From NCBI GenBank assembly GCA_018222585.1, contig JAAFAB010000007.1, forward strand, positions 62,001 to 126,000: 64,000 nucleotides of DNA, in the 5' to 3' direction. The position numbers and the translations under genes are program-made. The notes under the pieces are model-generated. The model did not search any database. It was not told where the DNA came from and saw only the letters and a program-made list of their open reading frames with translations. This document shows positions 1 through 9,323 of this stretch, in pieces. Position 1 is the first letter of the stretch; each line of letters begins with the position of its first letter. The DNA comes from Paracoccaceae bacterium (GTDB lineage Bacteria > Pseudomonadota > Alphaproteobacteria > Rhodobacterales > Rhodobacteraceae).

Positions 1-920
1 CCGAGCTGGTGCTGGAGCGCAACGCGGATTACTTCGGCGAAGCGCCCGCCATCGAGCATATCGTCGTGCGCAACATCCCCGATGTCGGCACCCAGCAGGC
101 GGAAATGATGTCGGGCGGCATCGACTGGATGTTCAACGTGCCGCTGGACCTGGCCGAAAGCCTGGGCGCCACGCCGATGGCCACCCATCTGGCCGGTCCC
201 GACCTGCGCGTCGCCTTCATCGTGCTGGACAGCCACGGCTACACCGACCCGGAAGGCCCGCTGACCAACGTCAAGGTGCGCCAGGCGATCAACCACGCCC
301 TGAACAAGCCCGAGATGGCGCAGTATCTCATCGGCGGCTCCGCCGAGGCGATCCACACCGCCTGCCATCCGGCGCAATTCGGCTGCGACACCTCGGTCAC
401 CAACTACGAGTACGACCCCGAGAAGGCGAAGGCCCTGCTGGCCGAAGCCGGATACGCCGACGGGTTCACCCTGCCGCTCTGGGCCTACCGCGAGAAGCCG
501 GTGGCCGAGGCCGTCGCCGCTGACCTGACCGCCGTCGGCATCGACGTGGACCTGCGCTACGTCAAGCTGGAAAGCCTCAACCAGGCCCGCGCCGCCCGCG
601 ACATCCCCGCCTATATCGGCACCTGGGGCTCTGGCGGCACCGCCGACACGGCAGCCATCGCGCGGATCCACTTCGACATGTCGAGCGACCGCAACATGTC
701 CGGCGACGAGGCCCTGGCCGAGGAAATCCTCTCGGCCGAGCAGACCAACGACCCGGCCGAGCGCAAGGCGATCTACGCCTCCGCCCTCGGCAAGATCGCC
801 GACGAGGCCCTCTGGGCCCCGCTCTTCACCTACTCGGCGAACTACCTCGTCTCGCCCGAGCTGGACTTCCCGCTGGATCCCGACGGCCTGCCCCGTCTGC
901 AGAATTCCAGCTGGAAATAA
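1..920 (+). CDS. ABC transporter substrate-binding protein, peptide/nickel type (5' end outside window)
   Basis: This is the C-terminal part (about 306 residues, frame open from base 3) of a family-5 periplasmic solute-binding protein (SBP_bac_5, DppA/OppA type). Full family members have about 500-530 residues, so roughly 200 plus the signal peptide lie upstream of the window. The block around NVKVRQAINHALNKPEM is typical of the second lobe of this family. It delivers a peptide-like or other small solute to the permease pair encoded directly downstream; the substrate cannot be read from sequence. A strong hairpin (955-982) separates it from the first permease gene. The family is clear and the substrate unknown. 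Confidence 0.9.
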   Translation, partial: ELVLERNADYFGEAPAIEHIVVRNIPDVGTQQAEMMSGGIDWMFNVPLDLAESLGATPMATHLAGPDLRVAFIVLDSHGYTDPEGPLTNVKVRQAINHALNKPEMAQYLIGGSAEAIHTACHPAQFGCDTSVTNYEYDPEKAKALLAEAGYADGFTLPLWAYREKPVAEAVAADLTAVGIDVDLRYVKLESLNQARAARDIPAYIGTWGSGGTADTAAIARIHFDMSSDRNMSGDEALAEEILSAEQTNDPAERKAIYASALGKIADEALWAPLFTYSANYLVSPELDFPLDPDGLPRLQNSSWK

Positions 921-954
921 GACGACAGAGCGCCGGGCGACCGGCGTAACCTGC

Positions 955-982
955 GGCAGGGGCCGAACCGCCGGCCCCTGCC
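955..982 (+). terminator. Intra-operon hairpin after the binding-protein gene
   Basis: A perfect 10-bp stem, GGCAGGGGCC (955-964) with GGCCCCTGCC (973-982), has an 8-nt loop. It lies 35 nt after the binding-protein stop codon and just before the Shine-Dalgarno GGAGG of the permease gene. It lacks a U-tract, so it is more likely an mRNA-stabilising or partly attenuating hairpin than a full terminator. Confidence 0.55.
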
Positions 983-998
983 CCTTGGAGGACCCAGA

Positions 999-1916
999 AT
1001 GCTCAGATACATCGCGCTGCGGGGGGCCCTTGCCCTGGCCGTGGCCTTCACCGTCTCCCTCGCGGCCTTCCTGTTGCTGAACGTGGCCGGCGACCCCGCC
1101 CAGGCCATCGCCGGCGAGGACGCCACCCCCGAGGTGATCGAGGCGATCCGCGCCCGCTACGGCCTCGACCAGCCGCTGACGGTGCGCTACTTCGAATGGC
1201 TCGGCGGCGTGCTGCAGGGCGATTTCGGCGAAAGCTACTACTGGCACAAGCCGGTGGCCGAACTGGTTGTCGACCGCGCCGACGAGACCATCGCCCTGGC
1301 CCTCTCGGCCCTGAGCGTCACCATCCTCATCGCCCTGCCCCTGGGCGCGCTGGCCGCGCTGAACCCGAATTCCTGGATCGACCGCTTCGCCCTCGGCGTC
1401 GCCGTCTCGGCGCAGGCTGTGCCGAACTTCTGGCTGGGCCTGATCATGATCATCCTCTTCGGGGTGATGATGCCGATCTTCCCGGTCTCGGGTGACAGCA
1501 CCTGGAAGCACTTCGTGCTGCCGGCCTTCGTGCTGGGTGCCTCTTCGGTGCCTGCCGTGATGCGGCTGACCCGCACCGGCCTGATCGAGGTGATGGGCGC
1601 CGACTACATCCGCACCGCCCGCTCGAAGGGGTTCCGCGGCTGGCCCCTGCTGCGCCGCCACGCCATGCGCAACGCCCTGCTGCCGGTGATCTCGGTGCTG
1701 GCGGTGCAACTGGGCCAGAAGTTCGGAGGCTCGGTCATCACCGAAAGCATCTTCGCCATCAACGGCCTGGGGCGGCTGGCGCTGGAAAGCATCCTCGGCA
1801 TGGATATCCCCACCGTGCAGATGCTGATCTTCGTCTTCGCCATCGTCTTCGTCGCCATGAACCTGCTCGCCGACATCCTGAATGCGGCGCTTGACCCGAG
1901 GATCCGCATCGGATGA
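999..1916 (+). CDS. ABC transporter permease, DppB/OppB type
   Basis: A 305-residue inner-membrane permease of the binding-protein-dependent transport family (BPD_transp_1), usual length for DppB. The first membrane segment spans about residues 9-30. The cytoplasmic EAA loop that contacts the ATPase lies near residue 197 (GADYIRTARSKGF). Start ATG at 999 is preceded by TTGGAGGACC, a good ribosome site. It pairs with the DppC-type permease, whose start overlaps its stop by 4 nt (ATGA), so the two are translationally coupled. Substrate unknown. Confidence 0.92.
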   Translation: MLRYIALRGALALAVAFTVSLAAFLLLNVAGDPAQAIAGEDATPEVIEAIRARYGLDQPLTVRYFEWLGGVLQGDFGESYYWHKPVAELVVDRADETIALALSALSVTILIALPLGALAALNPNSWIDRFALGVAVSAQAVPNFWLGLIMIILFGVMMPIFPVSGDSTWKHFVLPAFVLGASSVPAVMRLTRTGLIEVMGADYIRTARSKGFRGWPLLRRHAMRNALLPVISVLAVQLGQKFGGSVITESIFAINGLGRLALESILGMDIPTVQMLIFVFAIVFVAMNLLADILNAALDPRIRIG

Positions 1917-2827
1917 GCACCACAGACATCACCCTGACGGCCGTCGAGGACAGCGAGACCACGCCCCTCACCCCCGGCCAGATCTTCCGCAAGCGCCTGT
2001 TCGGCCACACCGGCTTCCTGATCGGCGCCTCGATCATCCTGCTGATTGTCCTGGTGGCGATCTTCGCCCCGCTGATCGCGCCCCATGATCCTTACGTGCA
2101 GTCGCTGTCGACCCGCATGTTGCCCCCGGTCTGGTCCGAGGGCGGCACATGGGAACACATCCTGGGCACCGACCAGAACGGCCGCGACTACCTGGCGCGC
2201 CTGATCTACGGCACCCGCGTGTCGATCACCATCGGCATCGGCGCCGCCTCGGTCGGGCTGGTGATCGGTGTCACGCTCGGCGTCATGGCGGGCTACTTCG
2301 GCGGCTGGATCGACCATGCCATCAGCTTCCTGCTGACCGCCCAGCTTGCCCTGCCCGGCCTTCTGCTGGCCATGGCGCTGGTCTTCATCATCGGCCCCTC
2401 GATCTGGGTCGTGATCGGCATCGTCGGCGTGCTGCACTGGACCTACTACCTGGTGGTCACCCGCGCCGCCACGCAGCGCATCCGCAACCTCGATTTCGTC
2501 GCCGCCGCCAAGGCCTCGGGTGCCTCGTCCCGCCAGATCATCTGGCACGAGATCCTGCCCAACCTCGCCTCGGCGATCATCGTGATCTTCACCTTCGAGC
2601 TGGGCATCGCGATCCTCGCCGAGAGCTCTCTCAGCTTCCTCGGTGTCGGTATCCAGCCGCCGACCCCCTCCTGGGGTCTGATGATCGCCGAGGGCAAGCA
2701 GGCCATGTTCTACCGCCCCTGGCTGGTGATCCTGCCCGGCATCTGCCTGTTCCTGCTGGTCATCGGCGCCAACCTGATGGGCGACGGCCTGCGTGACATC
2801 ACCTCTCCGGAAGGGCGCAACGAATGA
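1913..2827 (+). CDS. ABC transporter permease, DppC/OppC type
   Basis: A 304-residue permease, second half of the membrane channel. It has the longer N-terminal cytoplasmic stretch typical of DppC, a first membrane segment around residues 33-55, and the EAA loop near residue 192 (NLDFVAAAKASGAS). The start overlaps the upstream permease stop by 4 nt and its stop overlaps the ATPase start by 4 nt, so the whole importer is one tightly coupled operon. Confidence 0.92.
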   Translation: MSTTDITLTAVEDSETTPLTPGQIFRKRLFGHTGFLIGASIILLIVLVAIFAPLIAPHDPYVQSLSTRMLPPVWSEGGTWEHILGTDQNGRDYLARLIYGTRVSITIGIGAASVGLVIGVTLGVMAGYFGGWIDHAISFLLTAQLALPGLLLAMALVFIIGPSIWVVIGIVGVLHWTYYLVVTRAATQRIRNLDFVAAAKASGASSRQIIWHEILPNLASAIIVIFTFELGIAILAESSLSFLGVGIQPPTPSWGLMIAEGKQAMFYRPWLVILPGICLFLLVIGANLMGDGLRDITSPEGRNE

Positions 2828-4455
2828 GCCTGCTTGATATCCAGAACCTCGACGTCACCTTGGCGCTGCCCAATGGCCCGCTGAAGGCGGTGCGCGACGT
2901 GACCCTGACGCTTGAGCCCGGCGAAAGCCTTGGCATCGTGGGCGAAAGCGGCTCGGGCAAGTCGATGACCGCGCTGGCGCTGATGCGCCTGCTGCCCCGG
3001 TCCGCCACCTGCGAGGCCAAGGCGCTGCGCTTCGACGGCCAGGAGCTGCGCGACCTCAGCGATCCCGCCTTCGCCCGCCAGATCCCCGGCCCCCGCATCG
3101 GCATGATCTTCCAGGAGCCGATGACATCGCTGAACCCGGTCTACACCATCGGGCGGCAGATGACCGAGGCCACCGTGGCCCGGGGCCTGCTGAGCGAGGC
3201 CGAGGCCCGCCGCAAGGCCATCGACCTGCTGGACCGCGTCGGCATCCCCGACCCCGAAGGCCGGATGAGCCAGTTCCCGCACCAGATGTCCGGCGGCCAG
3301 CGTCAGCGCGTGATGATCGCCATGACCCTGATGCTGGACCCGGAACTCCTGATCGCGGACGAACCGACAACGGCGCTGGACGTGACGGTGCAGGCGCAGA
3401 TCCTCGACCTGCTGGACGACCTGCGCCGCGAGCGGGGCATGGGGCTGATCCTGATCAGCCATGACCTTGCCGTGGTGGCCGAACGCACCGACCGCGTGGC
3501 GGTGATGTACCTGGGCGAGATGGTCGAACAGGGCACCGCGCAGGATGTCCTCTACCGGCCGCAGCACGACTACACCAAGGCCCTGCTGGCCGCGATCCCG
3601 CGCCTCGACGGGCCCGCCCGCGTGCCCGCGCAGGTGGCCGCCGCGCCCGAGGTGGAAAAGGTCATCTCGGCCACCAACCTCTGCCGCGAGTTCCATTCGC
3701 GCAAGGGGCTGTTCGGGCCGAAGAAGACCGTGCGCGCCCTGGATGACGTCTCGCTGGAGCTGCGGCGCGGCGAGACACTTGCGGTGATCGGTGAAAGCGG
3801 CTCGGGCAAGTCGACGCTGGCGCGCATCCTGCTGGGGCTCGACCTGCCCGATGCGGGTGACGTGCGGATGCTGGGCCGCCCGGTGCTGGACCTGCCCGGC
3901 GCCGAACGCGCCAGCCTCGTGCAGCCGGTGTTCCAGGATCCCTATACCTCGCTCAATCCGCGCCGCCGGCTGAGCGAGATCATCGCCCGGCCCCTCGTGC
4001 TGCGCGGTGAGGGCGACAGCGCCAGCCGCCTTGCCGCCGTGAAGGACGCGATGGAGAAGGTGCGTCTGCCCGACCGCCTGATCCATGCCTACCCCAGCCA
4101 GCTTTCCGGCGGCCAGCGCCAGCGCGTCGCCATCGCCCGCGCCCTGATCACCGAACCCGAGGCGCTGATCTGCGACGAGCCGACCTCGGCGCTGGATGTC
4201 TCGGTGCAGGCGCAGATCCTCGAACTGCTGGACGACCTGCGCGCGAAGATGGGGCTAACCTGTCTGATCATCACGCATGACATGGCCGTGGTGCACGAAA
4301 CCGCCGACCGCGTCGCGGTGATGTACCAGGGCCGGGTGGTCGAGGAAGGCAGCGCCCGCGACGTGCTGGGCAACCCGTCCAACGACTATACCGCGCGCCT
4401 GCTGGCCGCCGCGCCGCGCTTCGGCGCCACGCAAGAGATGGAGGCGGTGCAGTGA
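2824..4455 (+). CDS. ABC transporter ATP-binding protein, fused DppD-DppF type
   Basis: A 543-residue protein with two complete ABC ATPase domains in tandem, equivalent to DppD and DppF joined. The first Walker A (GESGSGKS) is at residues 40-47 and the first signature is SGGQRQRV near 158. The second Walker A is near residue 323 and the second SGGQRQRV near 429, each followed by a DEPT Walker B. Both sites look catalytically intact. A short oligopeptide-type C-terminal segment follows each domain. It energises the two permeases upstream. The start overlaps the DppC-type gene and the end overlaps the lyase gene, each by 4 nt. Confidence 0.93.
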   Translation: MSLLDIQNLDVTLALPNGPLKAVRDVTLTLEPGESLGIVGESGSGKSMTALALMRLLPRSATCEAKALRFDGQELRDLSDPAFARQIPGPRIGMIFQEPMTSLNPVYTIGRQMTEATVARGLLSEAEARRKAIDLLDRVGIPDPEGRMSQFPHQMSGGQRQRVMIAMTLMLDPELLIADEPTTALDVTVQAQILDLLDDLRRERGMGLILISHDLAVVAERTDRVAVMYLGEMVEQGTAQDVLYRPQHDYTKALLAAIPRLDGPARVPAQVAAAPEVEKVISATNLCREFHSRKGLFGPKKTVRALDDVSLELRRGETLAVIGESGSGKSTLARILLGLDLPDAGDVRMLGRPVLDLPGAERASLVQPVFQDPYTSLNPRRRLSEIIARPLVLRGEGDSASRLAAVKDAMEKVRLPDRLIHAYPSQLSGGQRQRVAIARALITEPEALICDEPTSALDVSVQAQILELLDDLRAKMGLTCLIITHDMAVVHETADRVAVMYQGRVVEEGSARDVLGNPSNDYTARLLAAAPRFGATQEMEAVQ

Positions 4456-5786
4456 AGCTCTCGACCCCCGCCCTGACGCCCTCGACGCTCTTTGCCCGCG
4501 AAACGCTCTGGCAAAGCTGGCTGGATGTCGAGGCCGCCCTGGCCGAGACCCAGGCCGAAATGGGGATCATCCCCGCCGAGGCCGCGCCGGGCATCCGCGA
4601 GGCCGCCAGCCTCGCCCGCATCGGCATCGAGGAACTGCAGGCCGATATCCGCATCACCCACGCGCCGATCCTGTCGCTGACCCGCCTGCTCTCTGCAGCG
4701 GCGGGCGAGGCCGGGGCCTATGTCCACTGGGGCGCGACGACCCAGAACGTCATGCAGACCGGGCGCATCCTGCTGATCCGCGAGGCCGACCGGGCGATCC
4801 GCAAGGCCCTGGGCCAGGCGCTGCTCAAGCTGGCCGAGATGGCCGAGACCCATGCCGAGACCCTGATGCCGGGCCGCACCAACCGCCAGCACGCCCTGCC
4901 GATCAGCTACGGCTTCAAGGTGGCGGGCTGGATCGAGGAACTGACCCGCGCACTGGACCGCCTGTCGGACGGCGGGCGCCGCCTCTTCGTGCTGCCCTTC
5001 GGCGGCGCGGTCGGCGCCATGCATGCCTTCGGGCCCGAGGGGGCCGAGCTGAACCGCCGCCTTGCCGCCCGCATGGGGCTGGGCACGCTGCTGGTGCCGG
5101 GCCGGGCGATCAACGACCTCTTTGCCGACTACATCACCCAGCTTTCGCTGCTGGCGATGACGCTGGAGCGGGTCGCGGCAGAGCTCTACCTGCTGATGAC
5201 CCAGGAGATCGGCGAGATCGCCGAGCGGCTGGACGCGGGCACCGTCGGCTCGTCCACCATGCCGCACAAGGTGAACCCCAAGTACGTCGTGCGGGTGCTG
5301 GCCCAGACGGGCGAACTTCGCGGTCTCGCCGGCCCGGCGATGGAAACCGGCCGCTCCAGCCATGAAGGGGACTCGGCGCAGAACCAGATGCTCTCGACGC
5401 TGCTGGATCGCGCCGTGCCTCTGGCATGGGAGATGGCCGAGGGCTTCGACGCCCTGCTGGGCCGGATCGAGGTCAAGGCGGCGAAGATGGCCGAGAATGC
5501 CGCGCTCTCGGGCGGGGCGATCGCCACCGAAGGGCTGATGATGCGCCTCGCGCCTCTGACCGGGCGCTCGGCGGCCCATGACATCATCCACCACGCCCTC
5601 GACCACCGCAGCCCAGGCGACAGCCCGACCGAGGCGCTGGCCGCCTCGCCCGACCTGCAGGCGCATATGTCCCAGGACGAGATCCGCGCCGCCCTGGACC
5701 CGGCCGCCTACTGCGGCGACAGCGCGCGGATTTCCCGCGACGCGGCGGGTCTGGCACGCGACACGGCCCGCGCCATCGCCGGCTAG
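4452..5786 (+). CDS. Lyase of the fumarase/aspartase (adenylosuccinate lyase) superfamily, PcaB-like
   Basis: 444 residues. The superfamily signature GSSTMPHKVNP lies at about residues 266-276, and the second conserved block near residue 85 (HWGATTQNVMQTG) resembles adenylosuccinate lyase and 3-carboxymuconate cycloisomerase (PcaB). Such enzymes eliminate fumarate or open lactone or amine adducts, with the flexible signature loop carrying the catalytic Ser. Its start overlaps the ATPase stop by 4 nt, so it is the last gene of the importer operon. I infer that it acts on the imported solute or its product. No protocatechuate-pathway gene is nearby, so a PcaB role is not supported by context. 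Confidence 0.75.
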   Translation: MKLSTPALTPSTLFARETLWQSWLDVEAALAETQAEMGIIPAEAAPGIREAASLARIGIEELQADIRITHAPILSLTRLLSAAAGEAGAYVHWGATTQNVMQTGRILLIREADRAIRKALGQALLKLAEMAETHAETLMPGRTNRQHALPISYGFKVAGWIEELTRALDRLSDGGRRLFVLPFGGAVGAMHAFGPEGAELNRRLAARMGLGTLLVPGRAINDLFADYITQLSLLAMTLERVAAELYLLMTQEIGEIAERLDAGTVGSSTMPHKVNPKYVVRVLAQTGELRGLAGPAMETGRSSHEGDSAQNQMLSTLLDRAVPLAWEMAEGFDALLGRIEVKAAKMAENAALSGGAIATEGLMMRLAPLTGRSAAHDIIHHALDHRSPGDSPTEALAASPDLQAHMSQDEIRAALDPAAYCGDSARISRDAAGLARDTARAIAG

Positions 5787-6712
5787 ATCAGGTAGACGAG
5801 CCCGGCGACCCCGGGCTCGTCCCGCCGCCGCGCCTCGACATGGGCGGCCAGGCCATCCAGGAACAGCTCGGAGAGATCGGCGCGCGGCCCCTTGGCATGG
5901 ACGCTGGCATAGGTGATCCAGTGATCCCCCTCCATCGGCCGCATCACCATCCCCTGCATCGCCGAGAGCGGCAGCACCACCGGGTCGATCAGTGTCAGGC
6001 CCAGACCCTGCCGCACCATCTCGACCGTGACCATGGTCGAGCCGGTCTCGAAGGCGATCTTCGGCCGCAGCCCGGCCTCGCCCATCACCTCCTCCAGCCG
6101 GTAGCGCCAGCGTTGTCCCGTCGCCAGGGTCACCAGCGGTTCCTCGGCCAGCTGCGCCAGCGTCACCTCCTCGACCTCGGCCAGCCGATGCCCCTCGGGC
6201 ATCAGCACCGAGAGGCGCGAACGCAGCAGCGGCATGATGTCGATGGGAATGATCTCGTTCTCGACCGGCAGCGAGATCAGTCCGATGTTGTAGCCCCGCG
6301 CCGCCACCTTGCTCTCGATCTCGAAACGGCTCTCGACGTGGACGGTGCACTCCAGCTCAATCCCCTCGCGACGCAGCCGGGCGATGGTCGGCACCACCAG
6401 CCCGTTCGCCATCGGCGCCGCCGTCACCACCGACAGCCAGGAGCGCGAGCGCGAGCGCAGGTCACGGGCGATCAGGGGGATTTCCTCCAGCCCGTCGAGG
6501 GTGTTCGAGATCTGCTGGTAGAACAGCGCCCCCTCCTCGGTCAGCTGAAGATTGCGCCGGTCGCGCGAGAAGAGGTCGATCTGCAACTGCCCCTCCAGCT
6601 GCGACAGCAACCGGCTGGCCGCAGAGGCCGAGAGGTTCAGCCGCTCCGCCGCCTCGGCCAGCGAGCCGGTGGCCACCACCGCCCGGAACAGGCGCAATCC
6701 GCGTAGATTCAT
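5783..6712 (-). CDS. LysR-family transcriptional regulator
   Basis: 309 residues from the ATG at 6712 (MNLRGLRLFRAVV). I prefer this start because GGGGGAG lies 6 nt upstream; an in-frame GTG at 6730 adds six residues. The N-terminal winged helix-turn-helix (residues about 1-60, SLAEAAERLNLSASAASRLL) is followed by a LysR substrate-binding domain. Its 3' end overlaps the lyase 3' end by 4 nt tail to tail. It probably controls the importer-lyase operon, but that operon's promoter is outside the window, so the target is inferred. Confidence 0.88.
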   Translation of the reverse strand: MNLRGLRLFRAVVATGSLAEAAERLNLSASAASRLLSQLEGQLQIDLFSRDRRNLQLTEEGALFYQQISNTLDGLEEIPLIARDLRSRSRSWLSVVTAAPMANGLVVPTIARLRREGIELECTVHVESRFEIESKVAARGYNIGLISLPVENEIIPIDIMPLLRSRLSVLMPEGHRLAEVEEVTLAQLAEEPLVTLATGQRWRYRLEEVMGEAGLRPKIAFETGSTMVTVEMVRQGLGLTLIDPVVLPLSAMQGMVMRPMEGDHWITYASVHAKGPRADLSELFLDGLAAHVEARRRDEPGVAGLVYLI

Positions 6713-6801
6713 CTGGCGCTCCCCCAGCACTCCAAGCGCCGGCTCTCCCCTGCCGGATACGCAACATTCTGCGCGTTCAGTGCGGAAAGAGCAACAGAGA
6801 G

Positions 6802-7944
6802 CTAGGGCTGCCCGGGGCCGAAGGCATCACGCCAGCGTGCGGTGAACTGGGCCACCTTGGCGCGGTCCATGGCCAGCAGCATCGGCGGACCCAGCCCGAT
6901 GGGCACCTGGCGGCCGGCTTCCTCGGCGCCGTCGGGATCGGCGCCCAGCGGATCCAGCCCCACCAGCCGGTTGCGCGCCAGCACCAGCTGCCCCTCCGGG
7001 CCCAGCAGGTAGTCCAGCAGCGCCCCCGCCTCGGCATCGGCCACCGGCCCCGGCAGGATGGCCGCGCGGCTGAGAACCAGCGTGTAGTCCGAGGGCGCGA
7101 CGATCCCCAGCATGGGGTCCTCCGCCGCCCGGGTCTGCGCGTAGGACCCGAGCACGTTGTAGGCCATCAAGTAACGCCCCTCCTGCACCCCCTCGATGAT
7201 CTCGGCGGAACAGCAGGTGGCCACGGCGCCGGTACGGGCAAAGGCCTCCATCAGGGCGCCGAAGGTGCTGGCCTCCTGGCTGTCCATGAAGGCGAAGAGG
7301 AAGCCGAGGCCCGACGCCTCGATGTCGTAGGTAGCCACCTTGCCGGCGTAAGGCGTCCGCTCGGGGCGCAGCAGGTCCAGCAGGTCGAAGCGCGACCGCG
7401 GCACCTCGGAGGCGGGCACCAGGGCGCGGTTGTAGACGATGACGGCGGGCTCCCGGGTGATGCCCCAGATCTCGTTGCGCCAGCTGAGCGCGTCGGGCAG
7501 CGCGGCGGCCGCGTCCGAGGCCCAGGGCGCGGCGCAGCGGTCATTGACCAGCTTCACCAGGTGATGCACCGCCGAGCTGATCACCAGCCCGGCGCTGGCC
7601 GTCCCGGCGGCGCATTCGGCGGCGGTCAGATCATAGAGGTTGTTCGAGCCCCATTGCTCATATCGGATGGCCAGCCCGGGCCGGGCCTCGAGGAACTGCG
7701 CGATCGCCGGTGCCATGACATCAATATCCGTGGTCGTGCGCAGCACCATTTCGCGCCCGGCGCCGAAGGTACGCACCGCCTCGGGCGCCGCTGCGGTTTC
7801 GGCCGCGACTCCATGGCACAGCCCCCAGAGCACAAGCACCAGCGGCAGCAGCAGGACACGCGCCCCCCAGGCGGCCCTGGTCAACATGGCACCGCCCGAG
7901 GCCGCCCTCCGTCGCGATCTCCGTCGCGGTTCGCCGCACGTCAT
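6802..7944 (-). CDS. Periplasmic binding protein (iron/spermidine type) coupled to TctDE-like system
   Basis: 380 residues with an N-terminal signal sequence (hydrophobic segment about residues 26-47, preceded by an Arg-rich stretch), then a class II periplasmic binding fold of the SBP_bac_6/AfuA type. No permease or ATPase accompanies it. The ATG at 7944 overlaps the kinase stop (ATGA), so it is the third gene of the regulator operon. An internal ATG at 7887 would give a more ordinary signal peptide. I infer that it binds a ligand in the periplasm and informs the neighbouring sensor kinase rather than feeding an ABC importer. Confidence 0.75.
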   Translation of the reverse strand: MTCGEPRRRSRRRAASGGAMLTRAAWGARVLLLPLVLVLWGLCHGVAAETAAAPEAVRTFGAGREMVLRTTTDIDVMAPAIAQFLEARPGLAIRYEQWGSNNLYDLTAAECAAGTASAGLVISSAVHHLVKLVNDRCAAPWASDAAAALPDALSWRNEIWGITREPAVIVYNRALVPASEVPRSRFDLLDLLRPERTPYAGKVATYDIEASGLGFLFAFMDSQEASTFGALMEAFARTGAVATCCSAEIIEGVQEGRYLMAYNVLGSYAQTRAAEDPMLGIVAPSDYTLVLSRAAILPGPVADAEAGALLDYLLGPEGQLVLARNRLVGLDPLGADPDGAEEAGRQVPIGLGPPMLLAMDRAKVAQFTARWRDAFGPGQP

Positions 7945-9323
7945 TGCGCCACCTCCAGCACCAGCGCCATGCGGAAGGGTACGCTGCCGCTCATCTCCAG
8001 CCGCCCGCCGAAGGCTTCGGCCACGGCCCCGGCGATCGACAGGCCCAATCCGCTGCCCTGCGCCGCCCCCGAGACGAAACGTTCGCCCAGTTGCGCCCGC
8101 ACCTCCGCCGCCGGTCCCGGCCCCGCGTCCTCGACCCAGAGCGAGGCCCGTCCATCGGCCTCGCTGACCCCCAGCCTTACCGGCGCCCGGCCGTGCTGCA
8201 GGGCGTTGGACAGCAGGTTCTTCGCCGCCTCTGTCAGCGAGAGCGCATCGCCGCGCACCATGACCGGATACTCGCCGATTTCCAGCGCCACCGCGCCGCT
8301 GCCCGAGATCAGCGCCGGGTCCCCGGCCTCGACCGCCTCCAGTGCGATGTCGCGCAGGTCCAGCAGGGCGCGGCGGGCGGAATCGCCCCGATGCACGACC
8401 ATGGCCCGGGACAGCATCTGGTCCAGCAGGTGCCCGAGGCTCTTGGTGCGGGCATGGATGCGTCCGACCAGCACGCGCTGGCGCTCGGCGTCCGGCTCCT
8501 GCCCCGCCAGATCGGCCTGGGCGCGCAGGGCGGCGACGGGGTTGCGCAGCTGGTGCGCGGTGTCCGAGATCAACCGCCGCATGGTGCCGAACTGGCGCTC
8601 CAGGCGGCCCATGAAGCCGTTGAGGCCCAGCACCAACGGCAGCACCTCGCGCGGGACACGTCCGTCGAGCGGGGTCAGGTCCTGGGGGTCGCGCGCCTCC
8701 AGCCGTGCCGCCAGCCGGCCCAGCGGGCCAAGCGCGCCGCGCACGATCAGCACCGCCAGCACCAGCACCGCCAGCCCGCCGATGGCCAGCACCACCAGCG
8801 CCTTGCCGGTGATGTCGCGCGCCAAGTCGTTGCGCGCCCGCAGGGTCTGGCCGACCACCACGTCGACCCGCCCCGAAAAGCTGCGTTCGGCAAAGCGCCG
8901 CGACACCAGGATGTAGCGCGCCGGCTCGCCGAGGAACTCGGCATCGTAGAACCGCAGGTCGCCGCCGGTCCCGGGCGGTTCGGGCAGATCGTCATAGCCG
9001 GTCAGCAGGCTGCCGCCGGGGCCGCTGACCCGGTAGGCCACCCGGTCTTCCGGCGCCAGGGCCAGCAATTGAAAGGCCGAGGCCGGCAGATCGACCACCG
9101 GCTGCCCGTCCCGGATCGCCACCGTGCTGGCGATGTCGTTGGCGGCGCCGACCAGCAGCCGGTCGAAGGCTTCGCGCGCGGCGGTACGCCCATAGGCGAA
9201 GGCCGCCAGCGCCAGCACCACGCCACCGACCAGCAGCAGCGCCCCCAGCCCGGCCACCAGCCGCGCCGAGAGCGACAGCGTGGGCCTGAGCCCGCGGGCC
9301 TCAGCCCTCTGCGTCAAGGACAT
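7941..9323 (-). CDS. tctE: Sensor histidine kinase, TctE-like
   Basis: 460 residues. Two membrane segments (about 21-44 and 173-195) bracket a periplasmic 2CSK_N-type sensor region. The HisKA phospho-acceptor is H257 in SDTAHQLRN. The ATPase domain has its N box at about 369-378 (NLLSNALQHG) and a G box DAGPGP. It autophosphorylates and passes phosphate to the regulator encoded upstream, whose 3' end it overlaps by 23 nt. Divergent tctCBA is the expected target. The TctE assignment rests on architecture plus this neighbourhood. Confidence 0.88.
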   Translation of the reverse strand: MSLTQRAEARGLRPTLSLSARLVAGLGALLLVGGVVLALAAFAYGRTAAREAFDRLLVGAANDIASTVAIRDGQPVVDLPASAFQLLALAPEDRVAYRVSGPGGSLLTGYDDLPEPPGTGGDLRFYDAEFLGEPARYILVSRRFAERSFSGRVDVVVGQTLRARNDLARDITGKALVVLAIGGLAVLVLAVLIVRGALGPLGRLAARLEARDPQDLTPLDGRVPREVLPLVLGLNGFMGRLERQFGTMRRLISDTAHQLRNPVAALRAQADLAGQEPDAERQRVLVGRIHARTKSLGHLLDQMLSRAMVVHRGDSARRALLDLRDIALEAVEAGDPALISGSGAVALEIGEYPVMVRGDALSLTEAAKNLLSNALQHGRAPVRLGVSEADGRASLWVEDAGPGPAAEVRAQLGERFVSGAAQGSGLGLSIAGAVAEAFGGRLEMSGSVPFRMALVLEVAQ

